A DNA stretch of 64,000 nt, taken from NCBI GenBank assembly GCA_035606355.1, contig DATNFO010000018.1:62001-126000 (forward strand). The letters are read 5' to 3'. Both the position numbers and the translations under genes were made by a program. Below are positions 34,587 through 44,203 of the stretch, piece after piece. The notes beneath the pieces were generated by a model. It had not been told where the DNA came from. It searched no databases and worked only from the letters and a program-made list of their open reading frames with translations. The DNA is from Sulfopaludibacter sp035606355. GTDB taxonomy: Bacteria > Acidobacteriota > Terriglobia > Bryobacterales > Bryobacteraceae. Each line of letters starts with the position of its first letter. Position 1 is the first letter of the stretch.

Positions 34587-36455
34587 TTACAGGCCGCCCT
34601 TCTTTTCGGTTCGTTCCTCGCGCTTGGGCGGAGCTTTGTGTTCGGTGTTAGCCGGGCGCTCGGTGCGCTGCTCCTGCCGGGGTGGAGGCTGAACGGCGCG
34701 GGGCTGCTCGGGTTGAGGGCGCGGCTGTTCGACGCGCGGTTGCGCGGGCCGGGGCTGCTCGGCGGGCCGCTCGTGACGCGGCTGTTCGGCCGGGCGCTGC
34801 TGCTCCGAGGGACGCACGGCAGCGGGACGATCGTTGGCCGGCGGCCTTCCGAAACGCTGCGGCGGCTGCTCTTCCCGCCGCGGCTGCTGCTCTTCGCGCC
34901 GGGGCTGCGGCTGCATCATTGGCTGCGACTGACGGATTATCGGTTCGCGAGCGGGCGCCGTTGAGCGGATTTCGCGCACCTGCTGGGCGTCCAGCGGACG
35001 TCCGCCGTTATTGCGGAGGACCTGCTGCTGGGCGGCGAAGGAGACCGGCGGCGGGGGCGGCGCGTTGCGCACGACGACGGTGCGTTCGACGATCCGCGCG
35101 GGCGGCGTTCGCACCATTACGGCAGGCCGGACGACAACGCTTTCGCGGACCGGCGCGACCTGCGCGGTCGTGCCGATTACACTGGCGCGCACGATGGTCT
35201 CACGGGGGACCACGACGATTTCACGATCCACGCGCCGCGCGTGAATGAAGGTATCGTGCGGGACCACCGTTACGGCTCCGACGATCTCGCGGTTGGCGTA
35301 GCGCGCGTTAGAGACGTTCCACTGATTGATGATCGTAACGTCCCTGACGTGCACAATGTTTACGTTGCGCACGTAGACTTCGCTGACGCGGTAGGAGGGC
35401 CGGTAGACTTCACCGGGGCCGAGGGGGAACCACGCGGCCACGCCGCCGCCCACTCCAACTCCGACCCCAAAGCCACCACCGCCGACGAAGGCGACGAGGG
35501 CCGGCGCGTACACGGGGCGAACGCCCACGACCATGCGGCCCGGCACCCAAAACCAGGCGCCGGATGCATAGGCCCAGCGGCCGTAGTGGAAGGGCGCGAA
35601 GCCCCACGGCTCATCGTCAATCCAGGTCCAACCCCAAGGGGCGACCCAGGCCCAGTGGCCTTCGCGATAGGGAGCCCAGCCAACGTCCACGACGCGCGGC
35701 CGCCAAACCATGCCGTACTGCGGCATTTCCGTCCAGACACCGTTGCTGTCGAGATCCTCATAGCCGATCATCTCGCGCGGCACGTAGCGGGCGGAGACGC
35801 TCTCATCTTCGCGGCGGTCACGCGAATCGCACCATTTATCGAAGGCATCGGGCGGCGCGGCAGCGGAAATATCCTGGCCCACATTATCCATGCCGGCGAG
35901 ACGGGCGCTTTGTCCGGCGCGCAGCGGGAAGGCGGACCCGCCGGCGGTCACTTCGGCTTCACCGTTGCGCACCTGCGCGACGGAAATGCCGCTGTCGCCA
36001 TCGGCGGTGATGCGGTAAGTTCCGGGACGCAGCAGGGAAACGGCGGCGTTCGGAGTATCGACTTCGATGCTTTCGTTTTCGCCCAGATAGCGTACGCGAA
36101 TTTCCAGGCCGCCCTGCGTCAGGCTGATTTGCGCCGTCTGATCGCCGAGGTTGAGGAAAGACATCGCGGTCTCATGATCCATGCGAATGGCGGTGGAACC
36201 GATATGGAGCTCGGATACGGCGCCGGCATCGGTCCAGAGGTGATCGCCGGTGGTGAGAGGGTAGTTGAGCGTGGCGGCTGTCCACTCATCCACGCTGCCG
36301 GGCCGGAATGACACCGGACCGTTTAGAAAATTAAGGCGCGCGACGCGCGAGGGAGGGTCCTGGTCACCGCCGGGCTGCAGAGGCCCGCCGGGTTGCGCCA
36401 GGATCGCCCCAGCCGCAACGGCCGTCAGAATCGCGATTTTCGAGAGTTTGCGCAT
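34587..36455 (-). CDS. Exported FecR-domain / DUF6600-type protein
   Basis: 622 residues from the ATG at 36455, chosen for a GGAG ribosome-binding site. A signal peptide (1-20) is followed by a FecR-like beta domain (about 45-200; LTTGDHLWTDAGAVSELHIG, then VDTPNAAVSLLRPGTYRI) and a Trp-rich DUF6600-like part (REGHWAWVAPWGWTWIDDEP). A Val-rich middle follows. The C-terminal 140 residues are a low-complexity Pro/Gln/Arg/Glu tail. Such proteins are periplasmic or surface-exposed; there is no TonB receptor or sigma gene beside it, so classical iron signalling is not supported. Confidence 0.83.
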   Translation of the reverse strand: MRKLSKIAILTAVAAGAILAQPGGPLQPGGDQDPPSRVARLNFLNGPVSFRPGSVDEWTAATLNYPLTTGDHLWTDAGAVSELHIGSTAIRMDHETAMSFLNLGDQTAQISLTQGGLEIRVRYLGENESIEVDTPNAAVSLLRPGTYRITADGDSGISVAQVRNGEAEVTAGGSAFPLRAGQSARLAGMDNVGQDISAAAPPDAFDKWCDSRDRREDESVSARYVPREMIGYEDLDSNGVWTEMPQYGMVWRPRVVDVGWAPYREGHWAWVAPWGWTWIDDEPWGFAPFHYGRWAYASGAWFWVPGRMVVGVRPVYAPALVAFVGGGGFGVGVGVGGGVAAWFPLGPGEVYRPSYRVSEVYVRNVNIVHVRDVTIINQWNVSNARYANREIVGAVTVVPHDTFIHARRVDREIVVVPRETIVRASVIGTTAQVAPVRESVVVRPAVMVRTPPARIVERTVVVRNAPPPPPVSFAAQQQVLRNNGGRPLDAQQVREIRSTAPAREPIIRQSQPMMQPQPRREEQQPRREEQPPQRFGRPPANDRPAAVRPSEQQRPAEQPRHERPAEQPRPAQPRVEQPRPQPEQPRAVQPPPRQEQRTERPANTEHKAPPKREERTEKKGGL

Positions 36456-36582
36456 ATTGGAACTCCGCTTCCACATATCTAACACATCCAATCTGCTTTT
36501 GCTCCAGTAACTTGCATTAAAAACGCGCAAGAAAACGCCGGTGGAAAAGCACCACTGGCGGTGATTTGCGGCCACATTTCCA

Positions 36583-37896
36583 TTAGCTCTTCGACAGATA
36601 TACAAAACGAACCACGAATAGCGCGCTGAGAAGATACATGAACCAGTTAACCTGCCGGAATTTACCGCGAAGGAGTTTCAGGAGCGTGTACGTGGTAAAT
36701 CCGAAGGCGAGGCCATTGGCGATGCTGAAGGTCAGCGGAATGGCAGTGATGGTGAGAAACGCGGGGATCGCGATTTCGGGGTCCTGCCATTCGATTTCGG
36801 CGAGAACGCTCGCCATCATGCTGCCGACGACGATGAGGGCGGGCGCGGTGGCCGCCGCGGGAATTGCCCCTACAACCGGCGCGAGGAACAAGGCGGCGAT
36901 AAATAAGATGCCGGTGACGATGGCAGTTACTCCGGTACGGCCTCCGGCGGAAACTCCCGCGGCGCTTTCGATGTAACTTACAACGGTAGACGTTCCGGTA
37001 AGTGAGCCTGCGATCGTAGCAATGGCGTCGGAGAATAAGATGCGATTTACACGGGGAATTCGATGAGCGGCGTCGAATAATCCGGCCTTTTTACCCACGG
37101 CCACCAGGGTCCCGATGTTATCGAATAAGTCGATAAAGAGAAATACGAAGACGATTTCAACGAACCCGGCGCGCAGGGCGGCGGGCACGTCCAGTTTGCC
37201 GGCTGTCGCGGCGAGGTCGCGGAGGTGGTAGGCCTGGGGGTTCCACCTGGCGATGCCGGTAACCAAGCCTATGACAGTGGTGGCAACAATGCCGATCAGC
37301 ATGGCGGCGCGGATGCGCCACGCCAGGAGTGCGGCTGTGAGGATCAGTCCGAAAATGGCGAGCGCGGTGTTCCTGTCCGCGAGATTGCCCAGCGTTACGG
37401 TGGTCGCGGCATTGGGCAGGACGATTCCGGAATTGCGGAAGCCGATGAGTGCGATGAATAATCCGACGCCGCCCGCGACGGCGGCATATAGCTCGAAAGG
37501 AATCGCGGAGAGGATCAGTTGCCGTACGCCGAGCGCCGTCAATAAGAGGAAAGCCACACCGGAGAGGAAAACGGCGCCGAGCGCGGCCTGCCAGGGAACT
37601 CCCATGCCCTTGACCACGGAATAGGTGAAGTACGCGTTGAGGCCCATCCCGGGGGCGAGCGCAATGGGATATTTAGCGAGGCCGCCCATCAGGAAACATC
37701 CGATGGCAGCGGAGAGACAGGTCGCGGCGGTGACAGCAGCCAGCGGCATGCCCGCTTCGTGAAGAATCGCAGGGTTGACGAATACGATGTAGGCCATCGT
37801 CATGAAAGTGGTTAAGCCCGCGAGCACTTCGGTGCGCCAGGAGGCGCCTAGTTGCGCGAAGCAGAAGTACGATTCCAGCCGATTGCGTGCGGACAT
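36583..37896 (-). CDS. NCS2-family purine permease (AzgA/PbuG-like)
   Basis: 437 residues from the ATG at 37896, with 12-14 membrane helices. Family motifs are LAPGMGLNAYFTYSVV, FVFLFIDLFDNIGTLVAVG and STVVSYIESAAGVSAGGRTG. The AzgA branch imports adenine, guanine or hypoxanthine with protons. Together with guaD at 33742-34206 it suggests uptake and deamination of guanine. The start has only a weak ribosome-binding site; an upstream ATG at 37983 would add 29 non-homologous residues. Confidence 0.9.
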   Translation of the reverse strand: MSARNRLESYFCFAQLGASWRTEVLAGLTTFMTMAYIVFVNPAILHEAGMPLAAVTAATCLSAAIGCFLMGGLAKYPIALAPGMGLNAYFTYSVVKGMGVPWQAALGAVFLSGVAFLLLTALGVRQLILSAIPFELYAAVAGGVGLFIALIGFRNSGIVLPNAATTVTLGNLADRNTALAIFGLILTAALLAWRIRAAMLIGIVATTVIGLVTGIARWNPQAYHLRDLAATAGKLDVPAALRAGFVEIVFVFLFIDLFDNIGTLVAVGKKAGLFDAAHRIPRVNRILFSDAIATIAGSLTGTSTVVSYIESAAGVSAGGRTGVTAIVTGILFIAALFLAPVVGAIPAAATAPALIVVGSMMASVLAEIEWQDPEIAIPAFLTITAIPLTFSIANGLAFGFTTYTLLKLLRGKFRQVNWFMYLLSALFVVRFVYLSKS

Positions 37897-38209
37897 GATC
37901 CTATCGTACACACGCGATGCTGCGGTTTCGTACCGAAGTAAAAAAGGTGAAGTTTCTAACTCAAGGTGCGTTAGCTTTCTCACGTTCTATGCGGAAAGTT
38001 TCTATTGTCTTTCACACTAATCATCGAGGCGGTGTGGAAGGATACCGTGCGAGTAAGTGCTTAGTCAGGCAACTTACAAGACAAGTGCAACATGCGAGCA
38101 ATCTTCCGAATTCTCCTATTGCGCGGCGGAGTAACTATCCGCCATCCTAGGTATCGGCGGGAGAGGAAAAAGAATTAAGCCCGCAATACCCAGGAGGAGA
38201 GGACAGCAC
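37897..38209. other. Intergenic, 313 nt, between divergent genes
   Basis: No gene is seen. This stretch is AT-richer than its surroundings and must hold the promoters of the purine permease (minus) and the PEP-CTERM gene (plus). The latter has a strong ribosome-binding site (AGGAGGAGAGG, about 10 nt before its ATG). The 13-mer AGTAAGTGCTTAG at 38052-38064 recurs at 39033-39045 on the far side of the PEP-CTERM gene. Confidence 0.5.
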
Positions 38210-38950
38210 ATGAAGTTTGTTTCATTCGCCTTGGTGGCCCTTTGCACGGTGTTGGTTTTAACATCACCTACGGCATCGGCCGCTTTCATTACCTACACCG
38301 GGACCACGGCAGCATGCTTTGGCGCCGGATGTACGCCTACAACAGCCGTAACTCAGGACGGCACAGACGGGCTTTTCTTCACGCCCGACGTGGTGCCTGG
38401 TTTCAAGTGCACGACGGACGCAACGGGATTCTGCGGAATCGGCGACGCAGCGCCAGCAAACGGCTCGCCGGCCGGAACCCTTCCGACAGGGGATAACTTC
38501 GGCTATTTCACACTGCTCGACACAACGGGCGCCTACACCGGCGATTCCTTTACGTTGAGAGTGATGTTCACGAGTCCGAATGTTACGAGCGGCAATCCGG
38601 CCACGTTCTCGGCCACGCTCAACGGTTCGGTGACTGCCGGATCGACCATCGGTGGAGTTCGCGTGAATTTCACGAATCCCACGGCGACGTTTACGGCAGT
38701 TTGCAGCAGCGGTCCCTGCACGGTTCCGGGTCCAGCTTCGCCGCTCGGCACGCCGTACTCCTTCACGCTCACGCTGCCGAACTCCGTGAATATCACTCCG
38801 CCGGCGAATAACGGCACGAGCAGCAGCAATGTGGCAATCACGGGCAGCATTCAGGACCAGGCTCAAACGCCGGAGCCGGGAACTTCGATGTTGCTTGGAT
38901 CGACCTTAGTGCTCGGAGCGCTGATGATGCGGCGTTTCCGCCGCGCCTAA
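38210..38950 (+). CDS. PEP-CTERM exported protein
   Basis: 246 residues. A signal peptide (1-24, ends ASA) is followed by a beta-rich, Thr/Ser/Gly-rich secreted domain. The C-terminus is a PEP-CTERM sorting signal: TPEPGTSMLLGSTLVLGALM and then a basic RRFRRA tail. Exosortase cleaves such signals and passes the protein to the surface, often with glycosylation and a link to exopolysaccharide. The exosortase gene is not in the window. A good terminator follows. Confidence 0.92.
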   Translation: MKFVSFALVALCTVLVLTSPTASAAFITYTGTTAACFGAGCTPTTAVTQDGTDGLFFTPDVVPGFKCTTDATGFCGIGDAAPANGSPAGTLPTGDNFGYFTLLDTTGAYTGDSFTLRVMFTSPNVTSGNPATFSATLNGSVTAGSTIGGVRVNFTNPTATFTAVCSSGPCTVPGPASPLGTPYSFTLTLPNSVNITPPANNGTSSSNVAITGSIQDQAQTPEPGTSMLLGSTLVLGALMMRRFRRA

Positions 38951-38975
38951 GTTCGGTGTAAGTTGTGTGTGCTCT

Positions 38976-39031
38976 ACTCCCTGCTCACGGAGGGCCGTAC
39001 TTATGGCCCTTCGGGGGCAGGGAGTTTTATT
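38976..39031 (+). terminator. Rho-independent terminator after the PEP-CTERM gene
   Basis: Outer stem ACTCCCTGC (38976-38984) pairs with GCAGGGAGT (39017-39025). An inner stem AGGGCC/GGCCCT lies at 38991-38996 and 39005-39010. TTTTATTTAG follows. Confidence 0.85.
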
Positions 39032-39062
39032 TAGTAAGTGCTTAGCAGCGCCCCGCGCGGCA

Positions 39063-39083
39063 CGACAGGAAGGGTTCCTGTCG
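39063..39083. repeat. R3 palindrome touching the amidase stop codon
   Basis: CGACAGGAA-GGG-TTCCTGTCG, perfect 9-bp arms. The next base is the last base of the amidase stop codon on the minus strand. On that strand the sequence is GTGACGACAGGAA, also present at the R3 copy near 10137, so the TGA may come from the element. Confidence 0.75.
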
Positions 39084-40280
39084 TCACGCAATCAGGAGTT
39101 TTTCAGCATCGGCGGCGACGGATACTACGGCGTCGTCACGTCCCCAAGCCCCCACAATTTGTATTCCCACCGGCAGCGGCGCTCGCGGGAGCGGTACGGA
39201 TACGGCGGGCAATCCGAGCGCGGTCCATGCCGCGTTATTGCGCGGATCTCCGGTGCCGGATGCGGCTTCGGGCGCCGGTCCGGTGGCCGCCGCCGTGATG
39301 ATCGCGGGATGCTCCCAGAACAACGCCGCAACCTCCGTGCGCATCCGCGAAACCAGCCGCTGGGCGGACTCATATTCCTCGACGGGCATGGCGAGTCCGT
39401 GGCGAATGAGCTGCGCCAGCCGTTTGCCGATGGCGTCGCCGAATTGTTCGAAGCGAGCGGCGTGAGAGCGCGCTCCTTCGTAGGAGTTGATCGAGTAGGC
39501 GGCCTCGACGAGCTCGTCCCATCGCTCCGGCGGTCCGGTCTCCGTTATCGCGATGCCCGCGGCGCGGAGCCGTTCCACGGCGTCGTCGAGCGCGGCGGTC
39601 ATGACGGGGTCGGCGGCGACGCGGATATAAAGGGGCCGGCGAAATTCCAGGTCGAGACGGCCGTCGAAAGCGCGCGACCACAACAGCGCCATGTCGCGAG
39701 CAGTTTCGGTGAAGAGTCCGACCGTATCGAGCGACGGTGCAAACGGCAGCATCCCCGCTGTAGAGAGGAGCCCGAAGCTCGGCTTGAAGCCGCAGACGCC
39801 GCAATAGGACGCGGGGCGCAGCACCGAGCCCAGCGTCTGCGACCCGACCGAGAAAGGAACCATGCGGGCGGCGACGGCGGCGGCTGAACCGGCGGAACTG
39901 CCGCCCGGCGTGTGCCCCGGGAGTCGTGGATTGACGGTGGGCGCGGGATCGAAGGACGCAAAAGCGGACGTCTCGGTTTTGCCGGCCAGGACGGCGCCGG
40001 AATGCGCCAGTTCATCGATGATGGCGGCTTCGCGATCTCCCTGCCGGCCGGCGTAGAGCGGCGAGCCGTAGGCGGTGGACATGCCGCGCGTTTCGAAGAT
40101 GTCTTTCAGTCCGTAGGGAATTCCGCGGAGCAGGCCGTGAGGGTCGCCCGGCCGCGGCGCGACCTGGACCCATGCGTGGATGGATGGGTCGAGCTCGGCT
40201 ATGCGGCGGAGGCAGATCTGGAGGAGGTCCTGCGGCGTCTTGTCGCCGCTTTCCACCATTTGGACAAATTCGCGAAGCAA
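39084..40280 (-). CDS. Amidase-signature hydrolase
   Basis: 398 residues from a TTG at 40280; an in-frame ATG 21 nt inside is the alternative. The Ser-cisSer-Lys triad motifs are present: Lys in YGLKDIFETRG and the two serines in TPGGSSAGSAAAVA and GSQTLGSVLRPASYCG. The protein is somewhat short for the family (usually 450-500) but keeps the core. It hydrolyses an amide of unknown identity in the cytosol. It is divergent from uxaC with about 50 nt between the starts. Confidence 0.88.
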   Translation of the reverse strand: MLREFVQMVESGDKTPQDLLQICLRRIAELDPSIHAWVQVAPRPGDPHGLLRGIPYGLKDIFETRGMSTAYGSPLYAGRQGDREAAIIDELAHSGAVLAGKTETSAFASFDPAPTVNPRLPGHTPGGSSAGSAAAVAARMVPFSVGSQTLGSVLRPASYCGVCGFKPSFGLLSTAGMLPFAPSLDTVGLFTETARDMALLWSRAFDGRLDLEFRRPLYIRVAADPVMTAALDDAVERLRAAGIAITETGPPERWDELVEAAYSINSYEGARSHAARFEQFGDAIGKRLAQLIRHGLAMPVEEYESAQRLVSRMRTEVAALFWEHPAIITAAATGPAPEAASGTGDPRNNAAWTALGLPAVSVPLPRAPLPVGIQIVGAWGRDDAVVSVAADAEKLLIA

Positions 40281-40331
40281 ACCCCATTATCCCTTGCGGC
40301 GAGAATTATGTTTCAATCGGGGTTTACGCCC

Positions 40332-41738
40332 ATGTCCTTCATCCATGAAGATTTTCTTTTGAGCAACCAGGCCGCGCGCCGCTTATATCACGAGTTCGCC
40401 GCGGGCGAGCCGATTTTGGATTATCACTGCCACCTTCCGCCGCAGGACGTCGCGGACAACCGGCAGTTCAAGAATCTGTTCGAGATCTGGTTGGAGGGCG
40501 ACCATTATAAGTGGCGTGCCATGCGCGCGAATGGTGTCGACGAGCGTTACTGCACGGGAGATGCGGAGCCGCGCGAAAAGTTCATGGCGTGGGCGCGCAC
40601 GGTGCCGCAAACGCTGCGCAATCCGCTGTATCACTGGACGCATCTGGAGCTGAAGCGGTATTTCGGCATCGACAAGCTGCTCAATGAGGCGACCGGGCCG
40701 GAGATTTGGGACGAGGCGAACCAGCAGCTCGCGGCGGACGATCTGCGGGCGCAGGGCATCATGAAGAAATTCCAAGTGAAGGCCGTGTGCACGACGGACG
40801 ACCCGACCGACGATCTGGCATATCACAAGGCGATGGCGGCGTCGAACCCGGCGACGAAGATGTTCCCCGCATTTCGTCCGGACAAAGCGTTGAACGTGCA
40901 TCTGCCGGGAGCGTTCCGGCCGTGGCTGGAGAAGCTGGAGGCGGCGAGCGGAAAGCCCACGGGCACATTCCAGCAATATGTGGATGCGTTGAAGCAGCGT
41001 CACGATTTTTTCCACCAGATGGGCGGGCGCCTCAGCGACCACGGCATCAATACGGTCTATGCGGATTTCTGCGAGGAGCGAGAGGCGGCGGCGATCTTCG
41101 ACAAGGCACGCGGCGGCAAAGCGGCGACGGAGGATCAGCAGAAGAGATTTGCCGGCTACATGATGGTGCTGTTCGGCATATGGGACGCCGAGAAGGGTTG
41201 GACGAAGCAGTTACACATCGGCGCGCGGCGGAACAACAATACGCGCCGCTTCCACGAACTCGGGCCGGATGTCGGGTTTGATTCAATCGGCGACTGGCCG
41301 CAGATCGACGCTTTGGGCGCGTATCTCGACCTGCTGGAGCAGGAGAAGGCGCTGCCGAAGACGATCGTATACAACCTCAATCCGGCGGATAACTACGCGG
41401 TCGCGACGATGATCGGCAATTTCCAGGACGGGAGCGTAGCGGGGAAAGTGCAGATCGGCAGCGGGTGGTGGTTCCTGGATCAGAAGGAAGCGATGCAGTG
41501 GCAGATGAACGCGCTGTCGAACTGCGGGCTGATTTCGCGGTTCGTCGGAATGCTGACGGATTCGCGGAGCTTCATGTCCTATCCGCGGCACGAGTATTTC
41601 CGGCGGGTGTTGTGCGATTTGTTCGGCAAGGATATGGAAAGCGGCGAGCTTCCGAACGATATGGAACTGGTTGGCCCGGTAGTGAAGAATATCTGCTACG
41701 CCAACGCGAAGCAGTTTTTGGGGTTGGCGGTTGAGTAA
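40332..41738 (+). CDS. uxaC: Glucuronate/galacturonate isomerase
   Basis: 468 residues from the ATG at 40332, which fits family length and N-terminus (SFIHEDFLLSNQAARRLYHE). Signatures are ILDYHCHLPPQDV (metal-binding HxH), LKRYFGIDKLL, HIGARRNNNTRRF, DNYAVATMIGNF and GSGWWFLDQKEAM. UxaC converts D-glucuronate to D-fructuronate and D-galacturonate to D-tagaturonate, the entry step of uronate breakdown. Other pathway genes are not adjacent. An ATG at 40308 is the alternative start. Confidence 0.95.
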   Translation: MSFIHEDFLLSNQAARRLYHEFAAGEPILDYHCHLPPQDVADNRQFKNLFEIWLEGDHYKWRAMRANGVDERYCTGDAEPREKFMAWARTVPQTLRNPLYHWTHLELKRYFGIDKLLNEATGPEIWDEANQQLAADDLRAQGIMKKFQVKAVCTTDDPTDDLAYHKAMAASNPATKMFPAFRPDKALNVHLPGAFRPWLEKLEAASGKPTGTFQQYVDALKQRHDFFHQMGGRLSDHGINTVYADFCEEREAAAIFDKARGGKAATEDQQKRFAGYMMVLFGIWDAEKGWTKQLHIGARRNNNTRRFHELGPDVGFDSIGDWPQIDALGAYLDLLEQEKALPKTIVYNLNPADNYAVATMIGNFQDGSVAGKVQIGSGWWFLDQKEAMQWQMNALSNCGLISRFVGMLTDSRSFMSYPRHEYFRRVLCDLFGKDMESGELPNDMELVGPVVKNICYANAKQFLGLAVE

Positions 41739-41768
41739 GATGAGTGGCCGGCGGGGAGGCCGCTCACT

Positions 41769-43172
41769 ATGAAGCTCACGTTCTTTGGCGCCGCCGGGAC
41801 CGTGACCGGATCGATGCATCTGGTTGAGGCTGACGGGAAGCGCATCCTTTTGGATTGCGGCATGTATCAGGGCCGCCGGAAGGATGCCGATGCGAAGAAT
41901 CGCAACCTTCCGTTTCCGGCCGCTTCGATTGACGCCGTGGTGCTCTCGCACGCGCACATCGACCACTCGGGCAATCTGCCGACGCTGGTGAAGAACGGGT
42001 TCGCGGGTCCGATCTATACGACTCCGGCGACCGCCGACTTGTGCGGGTGGATGCTGCGCGACACGGCGCACATTCAGGAGCACGACGCGGAGTATCTGAA
42101 TAAGCGGTTCGAAAGAAGGCAGCAGAACGAGCACGTTGAGCCGCTCTATACGATGGCGGACGCGGAGGCCACTCTGCCTTTGTTCCAGGGCGTCAAATAT
42201 CACACGCAGTGTTCGATTACGCCGCACGTTTCCTACGAAGCCTACGACGCGGGTCACATACTGGGTTCGAGCAGCATTATGCTGACGGATGCGAGCGGCC
42301 CTTCGACGGTGCGGCTGGCTTTTTCAGGCGACGTCGGGCGCGCGAACCTGCCGATCATCCGCGATCCGGAAACGATGCCGCCGGCCGAGTACCTCATTAT
42401 GGAGAGCACGTACGGCGGACGGCTGCACAAGAGCGTTTCGCACGTGATCACCAAGCTGGCCGACGTAGTGAACCGGACCGCGCGGCGCGGCGGACGCATC
42501 ATTGTGCCGGCGTTCGCGGTGGGCCGCACGCAGCAACTGGTGCTGCTGCTGCACCAACTCGCGAATGAAAAACAGATTCCGAACATTCCGATTTTCGTGG
42601 ACAGTCCGCTGGCGGTGAACGTGACGGAAGTGCATCGCGCGCATCCGGAATGCTTCGACGAAGAGACGATGGCGTACCTGCGCAACCACGAGGATCCGTT
42701 CGGATTCAAGCGGCTGCAATACATTCGCGAAGCCGCGGAATCGAAGAAGCTGAACGACCTGCACGGGCCCATGGTTGTGATTTCGGCATCGGGAATGGCG
42801 GAGCAGGGCCGCATTCTGCACCATTTAAAGAACAACATAGAAGATCCGCGGAATACGGTACTGATCACCGGTTTTCAGGCCCAGGACACGTTGGGCCGCA
42901 AACTGGTGGAGAAGTGGCCGGAAGTAAAGATTTTCGGCGAGCCGATGCGGGTTCGCGCGGAGATTACCAGCCTGGACGAATTGAGCGCCCATGCCGACCA
43001 AAATGAATTATTACAATGGATTGCGCCGATGGTTCCGGGGCTGAAAAAGGTGTTTCTGGTGCATGGAGAACCGGAGCAATCGCAGATTTTGGCGAAGTTG
43101 TTGGCCAAAAGATACAATTTGGAAGCGGTGGTTGCCGCACCGGGCCAGGCGTTCGATCTCGGTTCAATGTAA
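41769..43172 (+). CDS. Beta-CASP metallo-beta-lactamase RNA hydrolase
   Basis: 467 residues. The MBL metal motif HAHIDH is at 61-66, with GAAGTVTGSMHL at the N-terminus and the beta-CASP region around STYGGRLHKS and FAVGRTQQLVLLL. C-terminal ASGMAEQGRILHHLKNNIED, SAHADQNELLQWI and VFLVHGEPEQ complete the KH-less bacterial type. Such enzymes are RNA endo/exonucleases similar to archaeal CPSF-like factors and TTHA0252. It probably takes part in RNA processing or decay in the cytosol. Confidence 0.92.
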   Translation: MKLTFFGAAGTVTGSMHLVEADGKRILLDCGMYQGRRKDADAKNRNLPFPAASIDAVVLSHAHIDHSGNLPTLVKNGFAGPIYTTPATADLCGWMLRDTAHIQEHDAEYLNKRFERRQQNEHVEPLYTMADAEATLPLFQGVKYHTQCSITPHVSYEAYDAGHILGSSSIMLTDASGPSTVRLAFSGDVGRANLPIIRDPETMPPAEYLIMESTYGGRLHKSVSHVITKLADVVNRTARRGGRIIVPAFAVGRTQQLVLLLHQLANEKQIPNIPIFVDSPLAVNVTEVHRAHPECFDEETMAYLRNHEDPFGFKRLQYIREAAESKKLNDLHGPMVVISASGMAEQGRILHHLKNNIEDPRNTVLITGFQAQDTLGRKLVEKWPEVKIFGEPMRVRAEITSLDELSAHADQNELLQWIAPMVPGLKKVFLVHGEPEQSQILAKLLAKRYNLEAVVAAPGQAFDLGSM

Positions 43173-43230
43173 CCGAAACGCGCTTAGCGCCCATCTATAC
43201 TGAAGAGACTTTCGAAGGAGTACTGTTTAC

Positions 43231-44112
43231 GTGAGCCCTACACCTACCTATATGGAACCGCAGCCGCAGCGTTCGGGTCTGTTGACCGCGCTGGTGGCCG
43301 GCGCCCTGATCGCGCTGGTTGCCGCCAACATCTACCTGTACGTTCAGATTGATCATCTGCGGACGGACCTGGCCAAGACGCACGATCAGCTTTTGAGTGA
43401 GCTGAGCAACGTGCGCGACGCTTCCAGCGTGACGACGCAGGCACAGATCCGGCACATGGAGAATCTGAAGGAAGAGCTGGATGCGGCGCGGGCGCAGGCT
43501 CGAACCATGAGCAATCAATCGAAGGTGGAGGCGCAGGCTCACGCCGATCAGCTCGCCAAGCAACTGGAGGCTGAGCAGGCGAAAGTGCAGCAGCAGGTGA
43601 GCAGCGAAATCAGCGACGTGCGGCAGCAGGCGACCACGGCGAATGCCAAGATTGCCGATGTTTCGACGGACGTGGGCACGGTGCGCAGCCAGGTGTCGCA
43701 GACGCAGGCGCAGCTCGATAAGACGATCGCGGATCTGAAATCGACGCGCGGGGATCTGGGCGTGCAGAGCGGTTTGATCGCCACGAATGCGACGGAACTG
43801 GCGGCGTTGCGGCGCCTGGGCGAGCGCAACTATGTGGAGTTCAAGCTGGGCAAAGAAGCCGAAAAGAAACCGGCTCGCGTGGGCGATATTACCGTGCGGC
43901 TTCGCAAGGTAGATCCGAAGCACAACAAGTACACTGTGGATCTTCTGGTGGACGATAAGACCGTGGAGAAGAAGGACAAGACGGTCAATGAGCCGGTGCA
44001 GTTTTATGCGGCCAAAGGCGGCCACATTCCTTATGAGATGGTGGTGAATTCGGTCGGCAAGGATACCATCTCGGGATACCTTTCGACTCCGAAGGAACAG
44101 GCTGTGCGGTAA
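43231..44112 (+). CDS. Membrane-anchored coiled-coil protein
   Basis: 293 residues from a GTG at 43231, 10 nt after GAAGGAG. One membrane helix lies at about 17-40. A long coiled coil runs from about 42 to 195, rich in Gln, Ala and Lys. A small C-terminal domain follows (VGDITVRLRKVDPKHNKYTV, then LVDDKTVEKKDKTVNEP) that looks like a beta sandwich facing the periplasm. The family is not recognised. It may be a scaffold or envelope-spanning tether. A clear terminator follows. Confidence 0.8.
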   Translation: MSPTPTYMEPQPQRSGLLTALVAGALIALVAANIYLYVQIDHLRTDLAKTHDQLLSELSNVRDASSVTTQAQIRHMENLKEELDAARAQARTMSNQSKVEAQAHADQLAKQLEAEQAKVQQQVSSEISDVRQQATTANAKIADVSTDVGTVRSQVSQTQAQLDKTIADLKSTRGDLGVQSGLIATNATELAALRRLGERNYVEFKLGKEAEKKPARVGDITVRLRKVDPKHNKYTVDLLVDDKTVEKKDKTVNEPVQFYAAKGGHIPYEMVVNSVGKDTISGYLSTPKEQAVR

Positions 44113-44154
44113 AACAGAGCGCTACAAGATAAAGACACAGCGCTATAAAAAAGG

Positions 44155-44190
44155 AGAGCCCGGCGATGAACTTCCGGGCTCTTTGTTTTT
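44155..44190 (+). terminator. Rho-independent terminator
   Basis: AGAGCCCGG (44155-44163) pairs with CCGGGCTCT (44174-44182), followed by TTGTTTTTG. It ends the coiled-coil gene transcript. Confidence 0.88.
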
Positions 44191-44203
44191 GAAAACAGAT
44201 TAG

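Noticed and set aside
38052..39045. 13-bp direct repeat AGTAAGTGCTTAG flanking the PEP-CTERM gene as transposition scar
   Set aside because: The copies lie 1 kb apart around a normal gene with its own promoter region and terminator; no transposase or inverted ends were found, so chance or a shared regulatory word is as likely.
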